64,000 bases of DNA from Arachis hypogaea (taxonomy: Eukaryota > Streptophyta > Magnoliopsida > Fabales > Fabaceae), in assembly GCF_003086295.3 (NCBI RefSeq), contig NC_092045.1, forward strand, positions 87,186,693 through 87,250,692, in the 5' to 3' direction. The position numbers were made by a program, and so were the translations under genes. Positions 11,816-22,541 of the stretch are shown here, piece after piece (positions within the stretch are counted from its first letter, which is position 1; the number at the start of each line of letters is the position of its first letter). The notes beneath the pieces are model-generated. The model made no database searches. It saw nothing but the letters and a program-made list of their open reading frames with translations, and was not told the DNA's origin.

Positions 11816-11862
<47 letters not shown>
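11815..11862. repeat. (TAA)n microsatellite
   Basis: About 16 units of TAA/AAT. Confidence 0.95.
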
Positions 11863-13209
11863 GTTTTTGGCTTTCTTTGAGATAATAGTTTGGCCAAAGC
11901 AAAAAGCAAAAAGTAAAAACTCAAGTATAATCGACTTTACGCGAAGTTAATAATTGAGAGTCGTTAGATAATTTAACTGATTTGACTAAATTTTCATCCT
12001 ATGACTTTCACTCAATTGCACCTGAATTTTCACCAAAACAAAATACATTGAATAATGCCAAGGAAAATGTTAATATGGAAATAATAAAAAGTTAGTATTA
12101 TTAAATAATAATTAATCGGCGACTTGCATTGGGTCCCCTATCTCCTTCTTCATTCATTCTCTGGATATCTTTTATATATATCATATCTGATTAAGAGAGA
12201 GCATCCACCCTCCCTCTCTGTCATATTCATTCCTGTAAATCATGTTTTGTTGATGCGCAATTTTTAGTCGACAATGCATGGCCTACCAAGAAAAGAAGAA
12301 CATCATCGTCATCGCTCCCATGTGATGTATAGCAACTATGTCCATTGTCTTACTCTTCTCTTCCTTATGAAGAAAAAATAAACACACTTATCTGAAAGTG
12401 AACCTAGTCTCACCCCTGTCGCCTTTTCTCCCTCCATCCATTAATGCCTACTTGCCTTTCACCTTCCACCATTATCATTCAATTTTCCTATGTATCTAAT
12501 CTTCTAGTTGAGAGCATCGAAACAAACCATATATAAAGAAACAATAACAACAACAAGGACGGCGTTATAAAATGACAAACCTAATACGATAAAAGTAAAA
12601 TCTGACTTAGGGGATCGCCTTTTTTGAATGATTGCCCCTACTTCCCGAATAATGCATCAACTTGTTGAAAATCTATTTAACTAATATTGTTATATTATGT
12701 GATAATGCTTTTCTCCTGATCACCCCAAATCAAGGGTTAAATTAGGAAAAAATTTAGATGCCCTAGGACCAGACTATATATGCCATATAAATCATTTGAG
12801 AATGATTAGTGAGAATTAATTATAATTTCGATAGACCCCACACTCCACTCCCTGTATATTCAATGAATGATTAGTTGATTACTAAGAATTACTGAAGAAA
12901 AATGTTATATAATAAATTATACATCATGATTATTCAATAATGAAATCATGTTTGATTCTCTAGAAAAGGAATAATATAATAATGATACCATAAAGTTGAT
13001 CAAGAAAATTCTACTAAACAAAGATGTTTACCTTGCTGAATAGAAGAATATATAATAGTTAGATATCTAATCATTTATACATGATAATTATATGGAAAAG
13101 TATGTTGCTAATGAAACTGCAGGTCCCAAAGACTCTAAACCAGAGAAAGAGCAGCAGAGTAATAGAACAAATATTGAGAGAATTGAAATGAAATTTTTAG
13201 AATGAGTAT
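11863..13209. other. Intergenic DNA with a possible MITE end
   Basis: Around 11930-12010 the words ACTCAAGTATAATCGACTTT and GAGAGTCGTTAGATAATTT resemble the terminus of a legume Mutator-like MITE, but only one end is present. From 12100 to 12560 the base composition is more balanced, but no coding region or splice pattern could be supported. Confidence 0.35.
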
Positions 13210-13259
13210 TGTTCTGGTCCTTCTAAGAACTCAATCCGAAGTATATCTTTTTTGGTCAT
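13210..13259 (-). repeat. LTR edge fragment of Tat-type element D
   Basis: Fifty bases starting TGTTCTGGTCCTTCTAAGAA resemble the inner edge of element D's other LTR at 33299-33345 (TGTTCTATCGTTTTAAGAAC). This suggests that D's 3' LTR began here and was cut by element B, which starts at 13260. The continuation expected after B was not found at 18169, so the LTR is rearranged or mostly lost. Confidence 0.45.
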
Positions 13260-14195
13260 TGATGCGTGAGCATCTTTTTTCAGTGATTTAAACGTGAATT
13301 TGTTGGATTTTTATAAGATTTTGGTGTTTTAAATTACTATAAATACCATTTTGAATTATGTTGCTATTTGTTGATTACAGACAAAATTCGAACAAATTTG
13401 ACAGAATTTGTACAAAAGAAAAAGAAAAAAATTAGTTGTTGTCAAACTGGCGCTAAACGTCACTATTCGGCGTTTAGCGCCGCCTCGTAACGCGTGCTGT
13501 AATTCTGCGAAAGTGGCGCTAAACGCCACTACTTGGCATTTAGTGTCAGGTGTCCAGAAATCTTAGTGATGCATTCTATTTGGTGGCGCTAAACTCCATT
13601 GTCCGGTGTTTAGCACTAGGCCCGTTTCTAGCAACTCCAAGGAAAACTTCATTGATTTTTTTAATTTAAGTTTTAAATTTAGAAAATATAATTTTTAGGT
13701 TTTTAGAGTTTTAATTTTAGAAAAATTATGATTAGATATAAAAGGAGAAAAGATTCAACCCTTTGAGATTTCTTCTCTTCTTCTTCTTCATTTCGCAATT
13801 TACATTTTTTTTGAGAACTCAAGGTTTTTCTCTAAATCATGAGCAACTAAACCTCTATTGTTAAAGTTAGGAGATCTATTTATTTTAATGAATTAATACT
13901 ATTGTCATTCTACTATTAATCAATGCACTGATTTACATTAAAGAATTGATTTCGTTCTTCATCCTAGGAATTAGAGTATATTGGAAGATAACTCTTTTTC
14001 CATTTGAATTCTTCTTGAATCTTAGAAAAGTTATATCACTGGAATTAAAGCTTGAAATCAATTCCTCACAACTATCTAATTATCTGGATTTAACGCGATA
14101 CGTGACATATAATCGCCTCATTTTTGGGTACTTAGGACTTGTGTGGCTCATAAACTAGAATTGGACTTAATCTTTTAATTTAAATTAAGTGACTT
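13260..14195 (+). mobile_element. 5' LTR of element B (Athila-like Ty3)
   Basis: The LTR begins TGATGCGTGAGCATC and aligns along its length with 17106-18110. It carries three GC-rich half-palindromic motif pairs (GGCGCTAAACGCC type) at 13448-13480, 13513-13550 and 13582-13615 in an otherwise AT-rich sequence. Similarity to the other LTR stops at about 14195, where internal sequence begins abruptly in the middle of the reverse transcriptase. The LTR's own 3' tail, the primer site, gag and protease are therefore deleted. Confidence 0.85.
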
Positions 14196-14204
14196 AATCT
14201 TCTG

Positions 14205-15356
14205 GATATAAGTAGATTGCAGTGGACCCTCAAGATCAAGAGAAGATGGCTTTCACTTGTTCCTTTGGTGTATTTCCTTAACAGAGAATGCCGTTCGGAC
14301 TGTGAAATGCCCCAGGAACTTTTCTGAGGTGTATGATTTCCATATTTTCTCACATGGTTGAAAAGTTTATTGAGGTATTTATGAATGGTTTTTTTGTATT
14401 TGGTAATTCTTTTGATTCTTGCCTGAGACACATTTCTTTAGTCTTAAAGCGGTGCTAAGAAACAAACCTTTTTTTGAATTGGAAAAAAATACCATTTTAT
14501 GGTAATTGAAGGTATTGTTCTCGGACACCGGATTTCAAGTAAAGGAATAGAGGTTGATAAAGTTAAGGTGGAGGTAATTAAAAAATTATCATTACCCACC
14601 AATGTAAAGGTAATCCGAAGTTTCTTAGGACATATAGGACTTAATAGAAGGTATATAAAGGATTCTTCTAAAATTTCTAAACCTCTGAGCAACCTCTTGG
14701 TTGCGAACATTCCTTTTTGCTTTGATAATAATTGTTTGCATGCTTTTGAGACTCTGAAAGCTCAGCTTGTCTCTGCACCCATCATAGCTTTTCCTAACTG
14801 GGATTTACTGTTTGAATTTATGTATGAATGATCATGCTATAGGAGCTATCTTGGGGGCAGAGATAAGACAAGCTTGTGCATGTTATTTATTATGTTAGCC
14901 GTATGCTAAATGATGCACAACAGAATTACACAACTACAGAAAAAGAACTATTAGTTATAGTTTTTGGTTTTGATAAGTTTAGGTCCTATTTGATTGGTTA
15001 TAAGGTTATTGTTTATACTAACCATATTGCTCTTAAGTACCTTCTAACCAAACAGGATGCTAAACCAAGATTGATCAGATGGGTGCTCCTTTTTCAACAG
15101 TTTGATATTGAGATTAGAGACAGAAAAGGGTCAGAGAATCAAGTGGCTGACCACCTCTCTAGAATTGAGCCTGAAGATGGTGAATAACAACCCATTCCGG
15201 TGAATGAAACCTTTTTTGATGAGCAACTCTTTGCCTTACAAAGAGCCCCGTCATTTGTAGATATTGCAAATTACAAGGCTTTGAGATTCATCCCAAAGGA
15301 ATATACTAAACAGCAAGTGAAGATGCTACTCAGTGATGCCAAGTATTTCTTATAGG
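14205..15356 (+). pseudogene. Ty3 RT-RNase H relic of element B
   Basis: Conceptual translation gives Ty3 reverse transcriptase from AFTCSFGVF and QRMPFGL, through KRCxETNLFLNWKKYHFMV and RSFLGHIGLNRRYIKD, to RNase H ([20 protein letters not shown], then [11 protein letters not shown] and [13 protein letters not shown]). The catalytic YVDD-type box reads MNG where MDD is expected (14381-14389), so both active-site Asp codons are changed (GAT to AAT, GAT to GGT). There are several stops and a frame change near 14830. The N-terminal half of RT and the whole integrase are missing; the frame ends near 15356 and joins directly to the ORF3 relic. The pattern of RNase H followed by DHLSRIE and IPKEY fits the Athila branch. 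Confidence 0.88.
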
Positions 15357-15409
15357 AGGAGCTTTATTTTTTCAAGAGATGCTCAGATAGTATCATCCGA
15401 TGATGTATT

Positions 15410-15890
15410 TCAGATGAGGAGGCTAAATTCAGAGGGATAGCCATATCAGTTGGGGAGACATGATCTGAAGCCAGTATCCCAAGGTTGGTTGGAGTTTATT
15501 CAACGATCCATCATTCTGACTAGTAACCACTCTGAGGTTACCGTGGACCGGCCTGTGATGATTCATTGTATTATGCTTGGGAATGAGATGGAGGTGGAGC
15601 TCACAATTCCACAGCATATTTATAGCATTGCCTCTAATACCTCCACTCATGCCAAGCTGGCCTTCCCGCATCTTATCTACTGCCTCAGTGATGCCGTAAG
15701 AGTGTACCTAGAGAATGACATTCTCATTCCCATAAAGAGGTTGATCTCTCGAAGGAATATAGAGTATTCTAGAGAATATGCACGGGCCCCAAGAGATGAG
15801 ACAGCAGCCGAGGGAAAGCCGGTTACACATGAGCAGCCCATGATACCTCAGAGACACTATTTTTCCCACAGAAGTATTGGCATCAGCTGA
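15410..15890 (+). pseudogene. Third ORF (putative plant transposon protein) relic of element B
   Basis: The open frame 15450-15890 contains GRHDLKPVSQGWLEFIQRSI, NHSEVTVDRPVMIHCIMLG and a stretch ending FPHLIYCLSDAVRVYL. It matches, segment by segment, the ORF3 of element F (60367-61500: LKPVARGWLDFIGHSI, NRSEVTVKRAAMIHCIMLG). This is the domain annotated in legumes as 'putative plant transposon protein'. It sits after polymerase, in the env-like position of Athila elements; its function is unknown. The N-terminal half is gone through the same deletion that removed integrase. A degenerate Gln-rich tail continues to about 16080. Confidence 0.8.
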
Positions 15891-17105
15891 TCTCTTCCAT
15901 TAAGCAGCTGAGGATTGGCCAGATGGTCACAGTGCCCTCCTTTAGCAGGCTTTGGCCAAGCAGCAGAGGTAGTGCCAGGAGCTCACCCAAATGAGACTTG
16001 ACATAGGGTGACTGAGAGGATACCAGGGAGCTCAACCTGTCCAGGGAGATGACCACCAGGATGATTGAGGTGGTTGCTTTTCCTTTCATTTTATATCCCC
16101 TTCAGTTCTTATTTTGTTATTTCCCTATTTTTTGTTGATTAATTTTCTACCCCTGGCATGATCTTTAATATTTTCGGTCTTTTTAGTTTAGTTTACTTTA
16201 ATTTGGTTATTTTTATTTTGAAAAAATGTCTTATGTATAATTCACCAAGCTTAAATTAAAAAAAAAATTACAAGAGAAGAGAAAAGTGGTATAATGCATG
16301 AGCAGCTGAGTTTATATTTAGAATTATCTTATCTACTTAGATGTGGTGGCATTTATTTGTGATTTTGAATGCATGAAAAAGAACAGTGCATATTTGATCC
16401 TGGGACAAAGGTTGTTAATTTATGAGGAACAGGAATTTAGAAAAGTATTATGCATTCTTAAAAATCAAACAAGAAATTGATCCTTGAAATAAAAAAAACA
16501 GCAAGAAAAAGAAAATAAAAAGTAAGGCCCAAGGCTTTGAACATCAATGGCGAGGAAGGTTAAAAATGATCAAGGCTCAAAGAGTTATTTTCCTAGCTAT
16601 ATGCTTGTGGTGTGAATGTGTCAAGAAATTCTGGAGACAGAGCACTTAGGGTAAAAGCCAAGTGCAAACAAAGAGAAGCCAAAGGCTCTGAGCACCACTG
16701 ACTAGGAACAATCAATAGAAATATCAAAGTTCAAAGGGCTCCCCAGTTAACTGCTTGTGGTGTTTCTGTGTCAAGAAAAGCTTGAGATAAAATATTTAGA
16801 GTCATGGCTAGGTTCAAGGTGCTAAGCACCAAAGAAAAGAAAATGTTGTGTTCAAGGATTAACCAGAGGTTAAGAGGGAGATAATTCATAATATTATCCG
16901 GATTCTAGTTTTGAATGATATTGGCATTCCTGAGTCTCTAAGGTACAGTGAGATGCCAAAATTATTCAGGATCATAGTATCATCAACCCCACTCAGAAGA
17001 TAGATAGGAGCTTAATTGAAAACGCAACTTTTAGACAAACCCACATATTATGTTCTTATTGTTTTTAGTTGCTTGAGGACAAGCAATAATCTAAGTTTGG
17101 TGTTG
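15891..17105 (+). other. 3' internal non-coding region and purine tract of B
   Basis: There is no coding frame. Two imperfect copies of a block containing CTTGTGGTGT and GTGTCAAGAAA occur near 16600 and 16750. At 17069-17086 there is a perfect 7-bp hairpin with loop AGGA (arms TTGCTTG and CAAGCAA), followed at 17091-17105 by CTAAGTTTGGTGTTG, which directly abuts the LTR and is the probable plus-strand primer region. Confidence 0.65.
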
Positions 17106-18168
17106 TGATACGTGAACATCTTTCCTGTCTTTTTTCAGTGATTTAGATGTAGATTTGCTGAGTTTTTATAAGATTTTGGTGTTATAAACCACCATAAATG
17201 CTACTTTGAGTTGTGTTGCTATTTTTTTATTACAGGCAAATTTTGGACGAGTTTGATAGAGTTTGTGCAGAATAACAAAGAAGAAAATTAGTTGCTGTCA
17301 AGCTGGCGCTAAACGCCACTACCCAGCGTTTAGCGCCACAAGCCTCGTAAAGTGTGCAAGCATTTTGTGAAGCTGACGTCAAATGCGGTATTTAATGCCA
17401 GGTGCCTTGTAACTTGTGCCATAATTCTATGAAGGTGGCGCTAAATGCCATTACATGGTGTTTAGCGCCAGGTGTCCAGAAACCTTAGTGATGCATTCTG
17501 TTTGGTGGCGCTAAACGCCAATGCCTGGTGTTTAGCGCCAAGCCCGTGTCTAGCAACTCCACGGAAGACTTTATTGGTTTTTTAATTTAAGTTTTAAATT
17601 TAGAAAATATAATTTTTAGGTTATTAGAATTTTAATTTTAGAAAAATTATGATTAGATATAAAAGGAGAAAAGATTCAGTCATTCGGGCTTTCTTCTCTT
17701 CTTCTTTCTCATTCTGCAATTTACATTTTTTTTAGAACTCAAGGTTTTTCTCTGAGTCATGAGCAACTAAACCTGCATTATTATGGTTAGGAGCTTTGTT
17801 TATTTTAATGGATTAATACTATTGCCATTCTACTCTTAATCAATGCACTGATTTACATTCAAGGATTCGTTCTTCATCCTAGGAATTAGAGTATATTGGA
17901 AGATAACTCTTTTCTATTTGAATTCTTGTTGAATCTTGGAAAATTTATATCACTGGAATTAAAGCTTGAAATCAATTCCTCACAACTATCTAACTATCTG
18001 GATTTAACGCGATACGTGACACATAACGTCTCTTTTTGGGAACTTAGGGCTTGTGTGGCTCATAAACTATAATTGGACTTAATCTTCTAATTTAAATTAA
18101 GTGACTAAAGAATTAGCGGTTGATTAAGTTAGATGAGATTAACTCACTAAAGAATTAGAGTTTAATCA
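17106..18168 (+). mobile_element. 3' LTR of element B
   Basis: It starts TGATACGTGAACATC and aligns with 13260-14195. It contains the same GGCGCTAAACGCCA-type motifs; at 17303-17337 two facing copies form a near-perfect 13-bp inverted repeat around CACTACCCA. The end is set at TTTAATCA because it gives a TG...CA LTR, but no matching target duplication flanks the element. Confidence 0.75.
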
Positions 18169-18545
18169 CTTAGTCTGTGTTTGTTTTTAGAGACAGGAGA
18201 GAACATGACATTGAGACAGAGACACTAAAAATTATTCTTTGTGTATTGTGTTTGGATACGATGTACAAGACACTAATATAATGTCTAGTATTATGTTTGG
18301 ATATACATGGACAAGACTAAAATATTATATGAAATGACTAAAATAGCCATGTGACTCCAAATTTTTCTACATCAAGTACAAACTAATTTAATAGAGAATG
18401 AAAGTACGTAGAAGTACAGACGGAACTTGAAAAAATGTTTGAAGAGGCAAAAAATTTTAATAAAAAATATATAATAGTATTTATATTAAAATAAAATTTA
18501 TAAATATAATAATATATAATAGTATTTTAATAAAATTTATATAAT

Positions 18546-18547
<2 letters not shown>
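18169..18547. other. Unassigned sequence between element B and CT repeat
   Basis: It begins TTAGTCTGTGTTTGTTTTTAG and resembles the edge of an unclassified plant repeat (GAGACAGAGACACTAAAAAT). There is no coding content. Confidence 0.35.

Positions 18548-18610
<63 letters not shown>
18548..18610. repeat. (TC)n microsatellite
   Basis: About 31 uninterrupted CT units. Confidence 0.98.
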
Positions 18611-18613
<3 letters not shown>

Positions 18614-18649
18614 TTTTTTGTGAGTTGACTAGGTGATGTGGTCGGCTAT

Positions 18650-19055
18650 TTGCAGGTAATTAGAGCTCGACGTGTATCTGTAGGAAGGACATAGGAATGT
18701 GTACTGGAGAGGGAGAAAGCAGAGAAATTGAAAGTGAAAGACTTAACCAAAGCTTTACAGGAGAAGAAAAAAGAAGTGACCAGGCTAATATCTAATGTTA
18801 ATAAGAAAGATGCTGAGTTTGAAAGTGAAAGAACAGGGAAAATATTTGGAGGATCAAGTTAGGGATCTTGAGTCCAAGAAGAAGAAACTTACTGCACATC
18901 TTCAGGAGCTGGTAGGTGAGGTGAATGAGCTGCTAGGAGTGAATGTTGAAGAGTTTGATGTGACGAAAGTTGTCGTACATGGTAAGCTTGTAGATGATGA
19001 TGCCTTAGGTGAGGGCGAGGGGGAAAGCTTGACCATTCTAGAAAAAAATGTTTGA
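18650..19055 (+). pseudogene. Antisense coiled-coil ORF remnant of Tat element D
   Basis: On the plus strand, opposite to D's polymerase, a Lys/Glu-rich frame reads REKAEKLKVKDLTKALQEKK and, after small frame breaks, YLEDQVRDLESKKKKLTAHL, ending at 19055 with an acidic tail. Heptad-like spacing suggests a coiled coil. Tat-lineage Ty3 elements often carry an additional antisense ORF between polymerase and the 3' LTR, whose product ('transposase, putative gypsy type') ends in a coiled coil. Position and orientation fit that model; the N-terminal domain is missing. A TTTGCAG acceptor-like site at 18650-18656 precedes the frame. Confidence 0.5.
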
Positions 19056-19439
19056 CGTTGTTCAAGATATGTTAACACCGTTGTAGTTAGGAACCAACTT
19101 AGATGGTCAAATAGTTTCATTTTGTAGTTATAAACTAAATCTGATTAATAATCTCGGTTTGCTTAATACTAGCTTTCAATTTGTAATTATGAACTGAATC
19201 CGAGTAATAATCTCAGTTTGCCAATACTAGTTTTGAATTTAAAGTTGGATATTTAATGATGACATGTTGAGTTTGAATGTTAGTATTGAAGTTAGTTTAT
19301 GTATGCTATGATAATCATCAAATAAACAGTACAAAGTTAAAAGAAGAAGTGGTACTTTTTGTTTGAAAAGAAATTGGGGTGTTGGGCCTCATTAAAACCT
19401 CTCTGGATAATATCCAATGCGGGAAAAAGCCCATAAGTA
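19056..19439 (-). other. 3' non-coding region of element D
   Basis: Read on the minus strand this follows the integrase. It contains GTACTCTTTTTCTACTTATG and TTTTAATGAGGCCCAACACC (19380-19456), a block I associate with the region after pol in Tat-type elements. There are two imperfect copies of a 60-base AT-rich block (TAATCTCGGTTTGC and TAATCTCAGTTTGC) at 19140-19225. Confidence 0.5.
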
Positions 19440-20420
19440 GAAAAAGAGTACCTTCATCCACCGTACTTATAATTTGTTTAACTTTGATACATTTTAAGGA
19501 TGAAATATTCCATGTGCCAGGAATGTCTTTGCCTTGCAATAATGTTTGAAGGGCATAAGCCCCAATGCCAAGTATCTTGGCTACCTTATATAAACCATCC
19601 CTTGTTGCTACTACTTTCCCATGGCCATGTGGTCTTCACACAACCTCTGTATGCCTTAGAACCATATCATGCAACTGAAAATCTCGGGGAACCACCTTTT
19701 TGTTGTACTTCTTCTATATAAAATGTTGTATTGCTTTTTGTCGAAGCACTACGGTGTCTCGGTCCTCCTCTACTAGATCCAGCTCGACTGATCAGATTTT
19801 TGCATTTGTGTAGTTGTTTTATAGGTCCATTTGGAATGAAGCTTGGGATGTCTTAATTGGTATCATGGTGTCACTACCATAGACCAAATGGAAAGGAGTT
19901 TCTCCTGTGGTGGAATGTATTGTTGTGTTATACCTCCAAAGAACTTCTGGTATAAGCTTGGCACATTATCCTTTGGCTTCATCAAGCTTCTTTCAAAGAG
20001 CTTATAAAATAACTTGGTTGGCCGCCTCCGCTTGTCCATTAGTTTGTGGGTGCTCAATCAAACTAAAATGGTGTTTGATGTGGAAATTCTGCATAAGACC
20101 AGAAATACTACTATCAATGAATTGTCGACCATTTTCAGTTACGATCTCCCCTGGTATTCCAAACCGGCAAATTATTTTTCCATAGGAACAATCTCACCTT
20201 CTTGGCTATGATTTTTGCAAGTGATTAGCTTCAATCCATTTGGAAAAATAATCGATGGCAACCAATGGAAACTTTACCTGTCCTGGCGCTATGGGGAAGG
20301 GGCCGAGGATGTCCATCCCCTACCTATAGAACGGCCAACGTACCTCTGTTGCATGTAAGAGCCCGGCAGGATTGTGTATTATAGTGGAATGTCACTGGTA
20401 GTTTTCATATTTTTGAACCA
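19440..20420 (-). pseudogene. Integrase relic of Tat-type Ty3 element D
   Basis: The minus strand encodes a degenerate integrase core: DILGPFPIAPGQVKFPLVAI then DYFSKWIEA (first Asp present), EIVTENGRQFI, and TNGQAEAANQVIL (Glu present), followed by TPFHLVYGSDTMIPI and the C-terminal QGKDIPGTWNISSL. The second catalytic Asp (normally TDNG) is Glu here (codon at 20134-20136). Several frameshifts and stops break it. Integrase would insert element DNA into host chromatin; this copy cannot do so. Confidence 0.82.
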
Positions 20421-21062
20421 TAAGTATGCAGTCTGCTCGTAGTGAGGGCTAGAAGTAGCCTGCTCGTAGGATTTTTGCTGACAAGCTACGTCCTCTTATG
20501 TGACTTTCACAAATATCTTTATGTACTTTGGCCATGGCCAACATAGCATTACCTTTATCGAGACATTTTAGTAGAGGATGAGTAAAGCCTTTTCTATAAA
20601 GGTTATTGCCGACCAAAGTGTAAAAGATGGCCTTCCTTTTGAAAGCCTTGTGGTTGGTGTCATTGCTCGGTAAAGTGCCCTCCTTAATGTACTTTATGAA
20701 TGGAGTACGTCAATTTGTGTCCTGTTTCATACTTAAGACATGTATAAGACTCACACTGGGTTTATCCAGCGTGTATTATGATAAAATGGGCATGTTAGTG
20801 TGTTTTCGTGTAGTGGCTAGCTTAGATAAAGTGTTAGCTTAGCTGTTAGATTCTTGAGGTATGTGTGTGATTTCAAATAAAGTAAAATGTATAATGAGAT
20901 CCTTAGTCATGAGCCAGTACTGCTCAAGGAGAGGATCTCGTACCTAAAAACCACCGTTTATTTGCGGGACTACTAGTAAGGAGTCGCAATAGACCTTTAA
21001 GTGATGAATATGCTTTTGCTAGATGTAAGCCAGTCAGGAGAGCTTCATACTCAGCCTGATTC
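20421..21062 (-). pseudogene. Degenerate RNase H-integrase linker of element D
   Basis: Continuation of the minus-strand polyprotein between the second RNase H-like domain and the integrase core. Short fragments of expected coding sequence remain among stops, but no continuous frame. Confidence 0.5.
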
Positions 21063-21755
21063 TTACCTGTTGTGAATGAGAACTATAAGGATTGTTTTGA
21101 TGGTGATGTTTATCTCGTCCTCGAGAAGGATACCTGCTCCACTTCCTTCATTTTTGAATGCTCCATCGACATGTAGGCTCCAACTCCTTGGTTGTTCGTT
21201 TGGAACGGTGAACTCTGCAATGAAGTCGGTGAACATCTGAGATTTTAAAACAGTCCTTGGTTGGTATTGAATGTCAAATTCGGATAACTCAATGGACCAC
21301 TTAATGAACCTTCCAGCCACCTCTGGTTTGGTTAGTATATGTCGTAATTGTTGCTTAGTGCGAAAAATGATAAGATGGCTCTGAAAGTAATGTTGAAGCA
21401 TGCCTGTTATTGTTATGAGTGATAAAGCTAACTGTTCAAGCTTTGGATATCGCTTGGCTAGCTGTAGCATTTTGCTCACAAAGCACACTGGGTATTGTGT
21501 TCTTCCTGTTTCAATGATAAGAACAGTGCTAATTGCATAATTAGAAACAGAAAGATATACATATAGAGGTTTACTTGCCTCTGGCTTATGTAGAATGGGT
21601 GGTTTGAATATGATCTCCTTTAATTCTTGGAATGCAACCTCACAATCTGAATTCCACTCGAACTTCCTTTTCTTTTCCAAGGTTCGGAAGAAGTGATATA
21701 AACAATGTACAATGATTAGTAAAAATCGTGATAACGCGGCTAAACAACCAATCAA
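21063..21755 (-). pseudogene. RNase H region of element D (tandem RNase H, Tat type)
   Basis: A 230-residue open frame. The first part is the RT connection and RNase H: KRKFEWNSDCEVAFQELKEI, KPLYVYLSVSNYAIS, CFVSKMLQLAKRYPKLEQL. A link follows (PEVAGRFIKWSIELSEFDIQ), then the beginning of a second RNase H-like domain (WSLHVDGAFKNEGSGAGILL). This two-RNase-H arrangement is known for Tat-lineage Ty3 elements and supports the lineage call. In the first domain the usual Asp of LYLAVS-type sequences is not obvious, and the downstream half of the second domain is lost. Confidence 0.8.
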
Positions 21756-21769
21756 CTACTATACTTCTT

Positions 21770-22541
21770 TGATATTTTTGGGGATTTTAATTTGCAATAT
21801 AGCTTGATATTTTTCTGGATTGGCTTCAATTCCTCGTGAAGTTAACATAAACCCTAGGAATTTTTCCCCTGTACCCCGAAAGCACACTCTTCTGGGTTGA
21901 GGCTTATATTGTATATTGTAAGTTGATCAAAGATCTCGGTTAAGTCTGAACAGTGAGAACCCTCTTGTGGAGTCTTCGCTACCATATTATATATGTAATC
22001 TTCTATATTTCTGTTGAGTTGTTGTTGGATGATTTTATCCATCAACTATTGATAAGTTGCACCTACATTTTTAAGTCCAAATGGCATTACCTTGTAACAA
22101 AAATTACTAAACTCGGTGATAAAGGCTGTTTTATCTTGATCTTCTAGATGTATCTGGATCTGGTTATAACTAGAGTATACATTTATAAAGCTCAGACTAC
22201 CAAAGCCAGATGCATTATCTACTAAGTTATCAATGTAGGAAAGAGGGTATGCATCCTTGGGGCATGCTTTATTAGGATTAATAAAATCAACGCACATGCG
22301 TCATTTACCTGAATGTTTTCTTACCATTACCACATTAGATAGCCAAGTTGTGAATCGTATCTCTCGGATGAACCCAATTGTGAGTAGTTTTCTGGTTTCC
22401 TTCAAGGATGCTGACCTTTTTTCAATTCCTAAGTTATGCTTCTTTTGGGAAACTGGTCAAGTAGAATGGTTGATTGCCAACTTATGGCAAATGATACTCA
22501 GATTAATTTTGAGCATGTTCGCAGGGGTCCATGTGAATAGG
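21770..22541 (-). pseudogene. Reverse transcriptase relic of element D, 3' part
   Basis: The minus strand reads MCVDFINPNKACPKDAYPL, INVYSSYNQIQIHLEDQDKT and FCYKVMPFGLKNVGATYQ, then the catalytic box. The YVDD-type box is DYIYNM (codons within 21981-22001), so both catalytic Asp residues are replaced by Tyr and Asn. A stop separates two open pieces near 22046. At 22541 the frame is cut by element C and resumes at 31125, where the coding sense continues after allowing for the 5-base duplication. Confidence 0.85.
22537..22541. repeat. Target site duplication of element C (left)
   Basis: ATAGG, identical to 31125-31129 on the other side of element C. Confidence 0.93.

Noticed and set aside
13260..18168. 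A target site duplication for element B
   Set aside because: The bases before 13260 (GTCAT) do not recur after 18168 under any plausible LTR end, so none is claimed.
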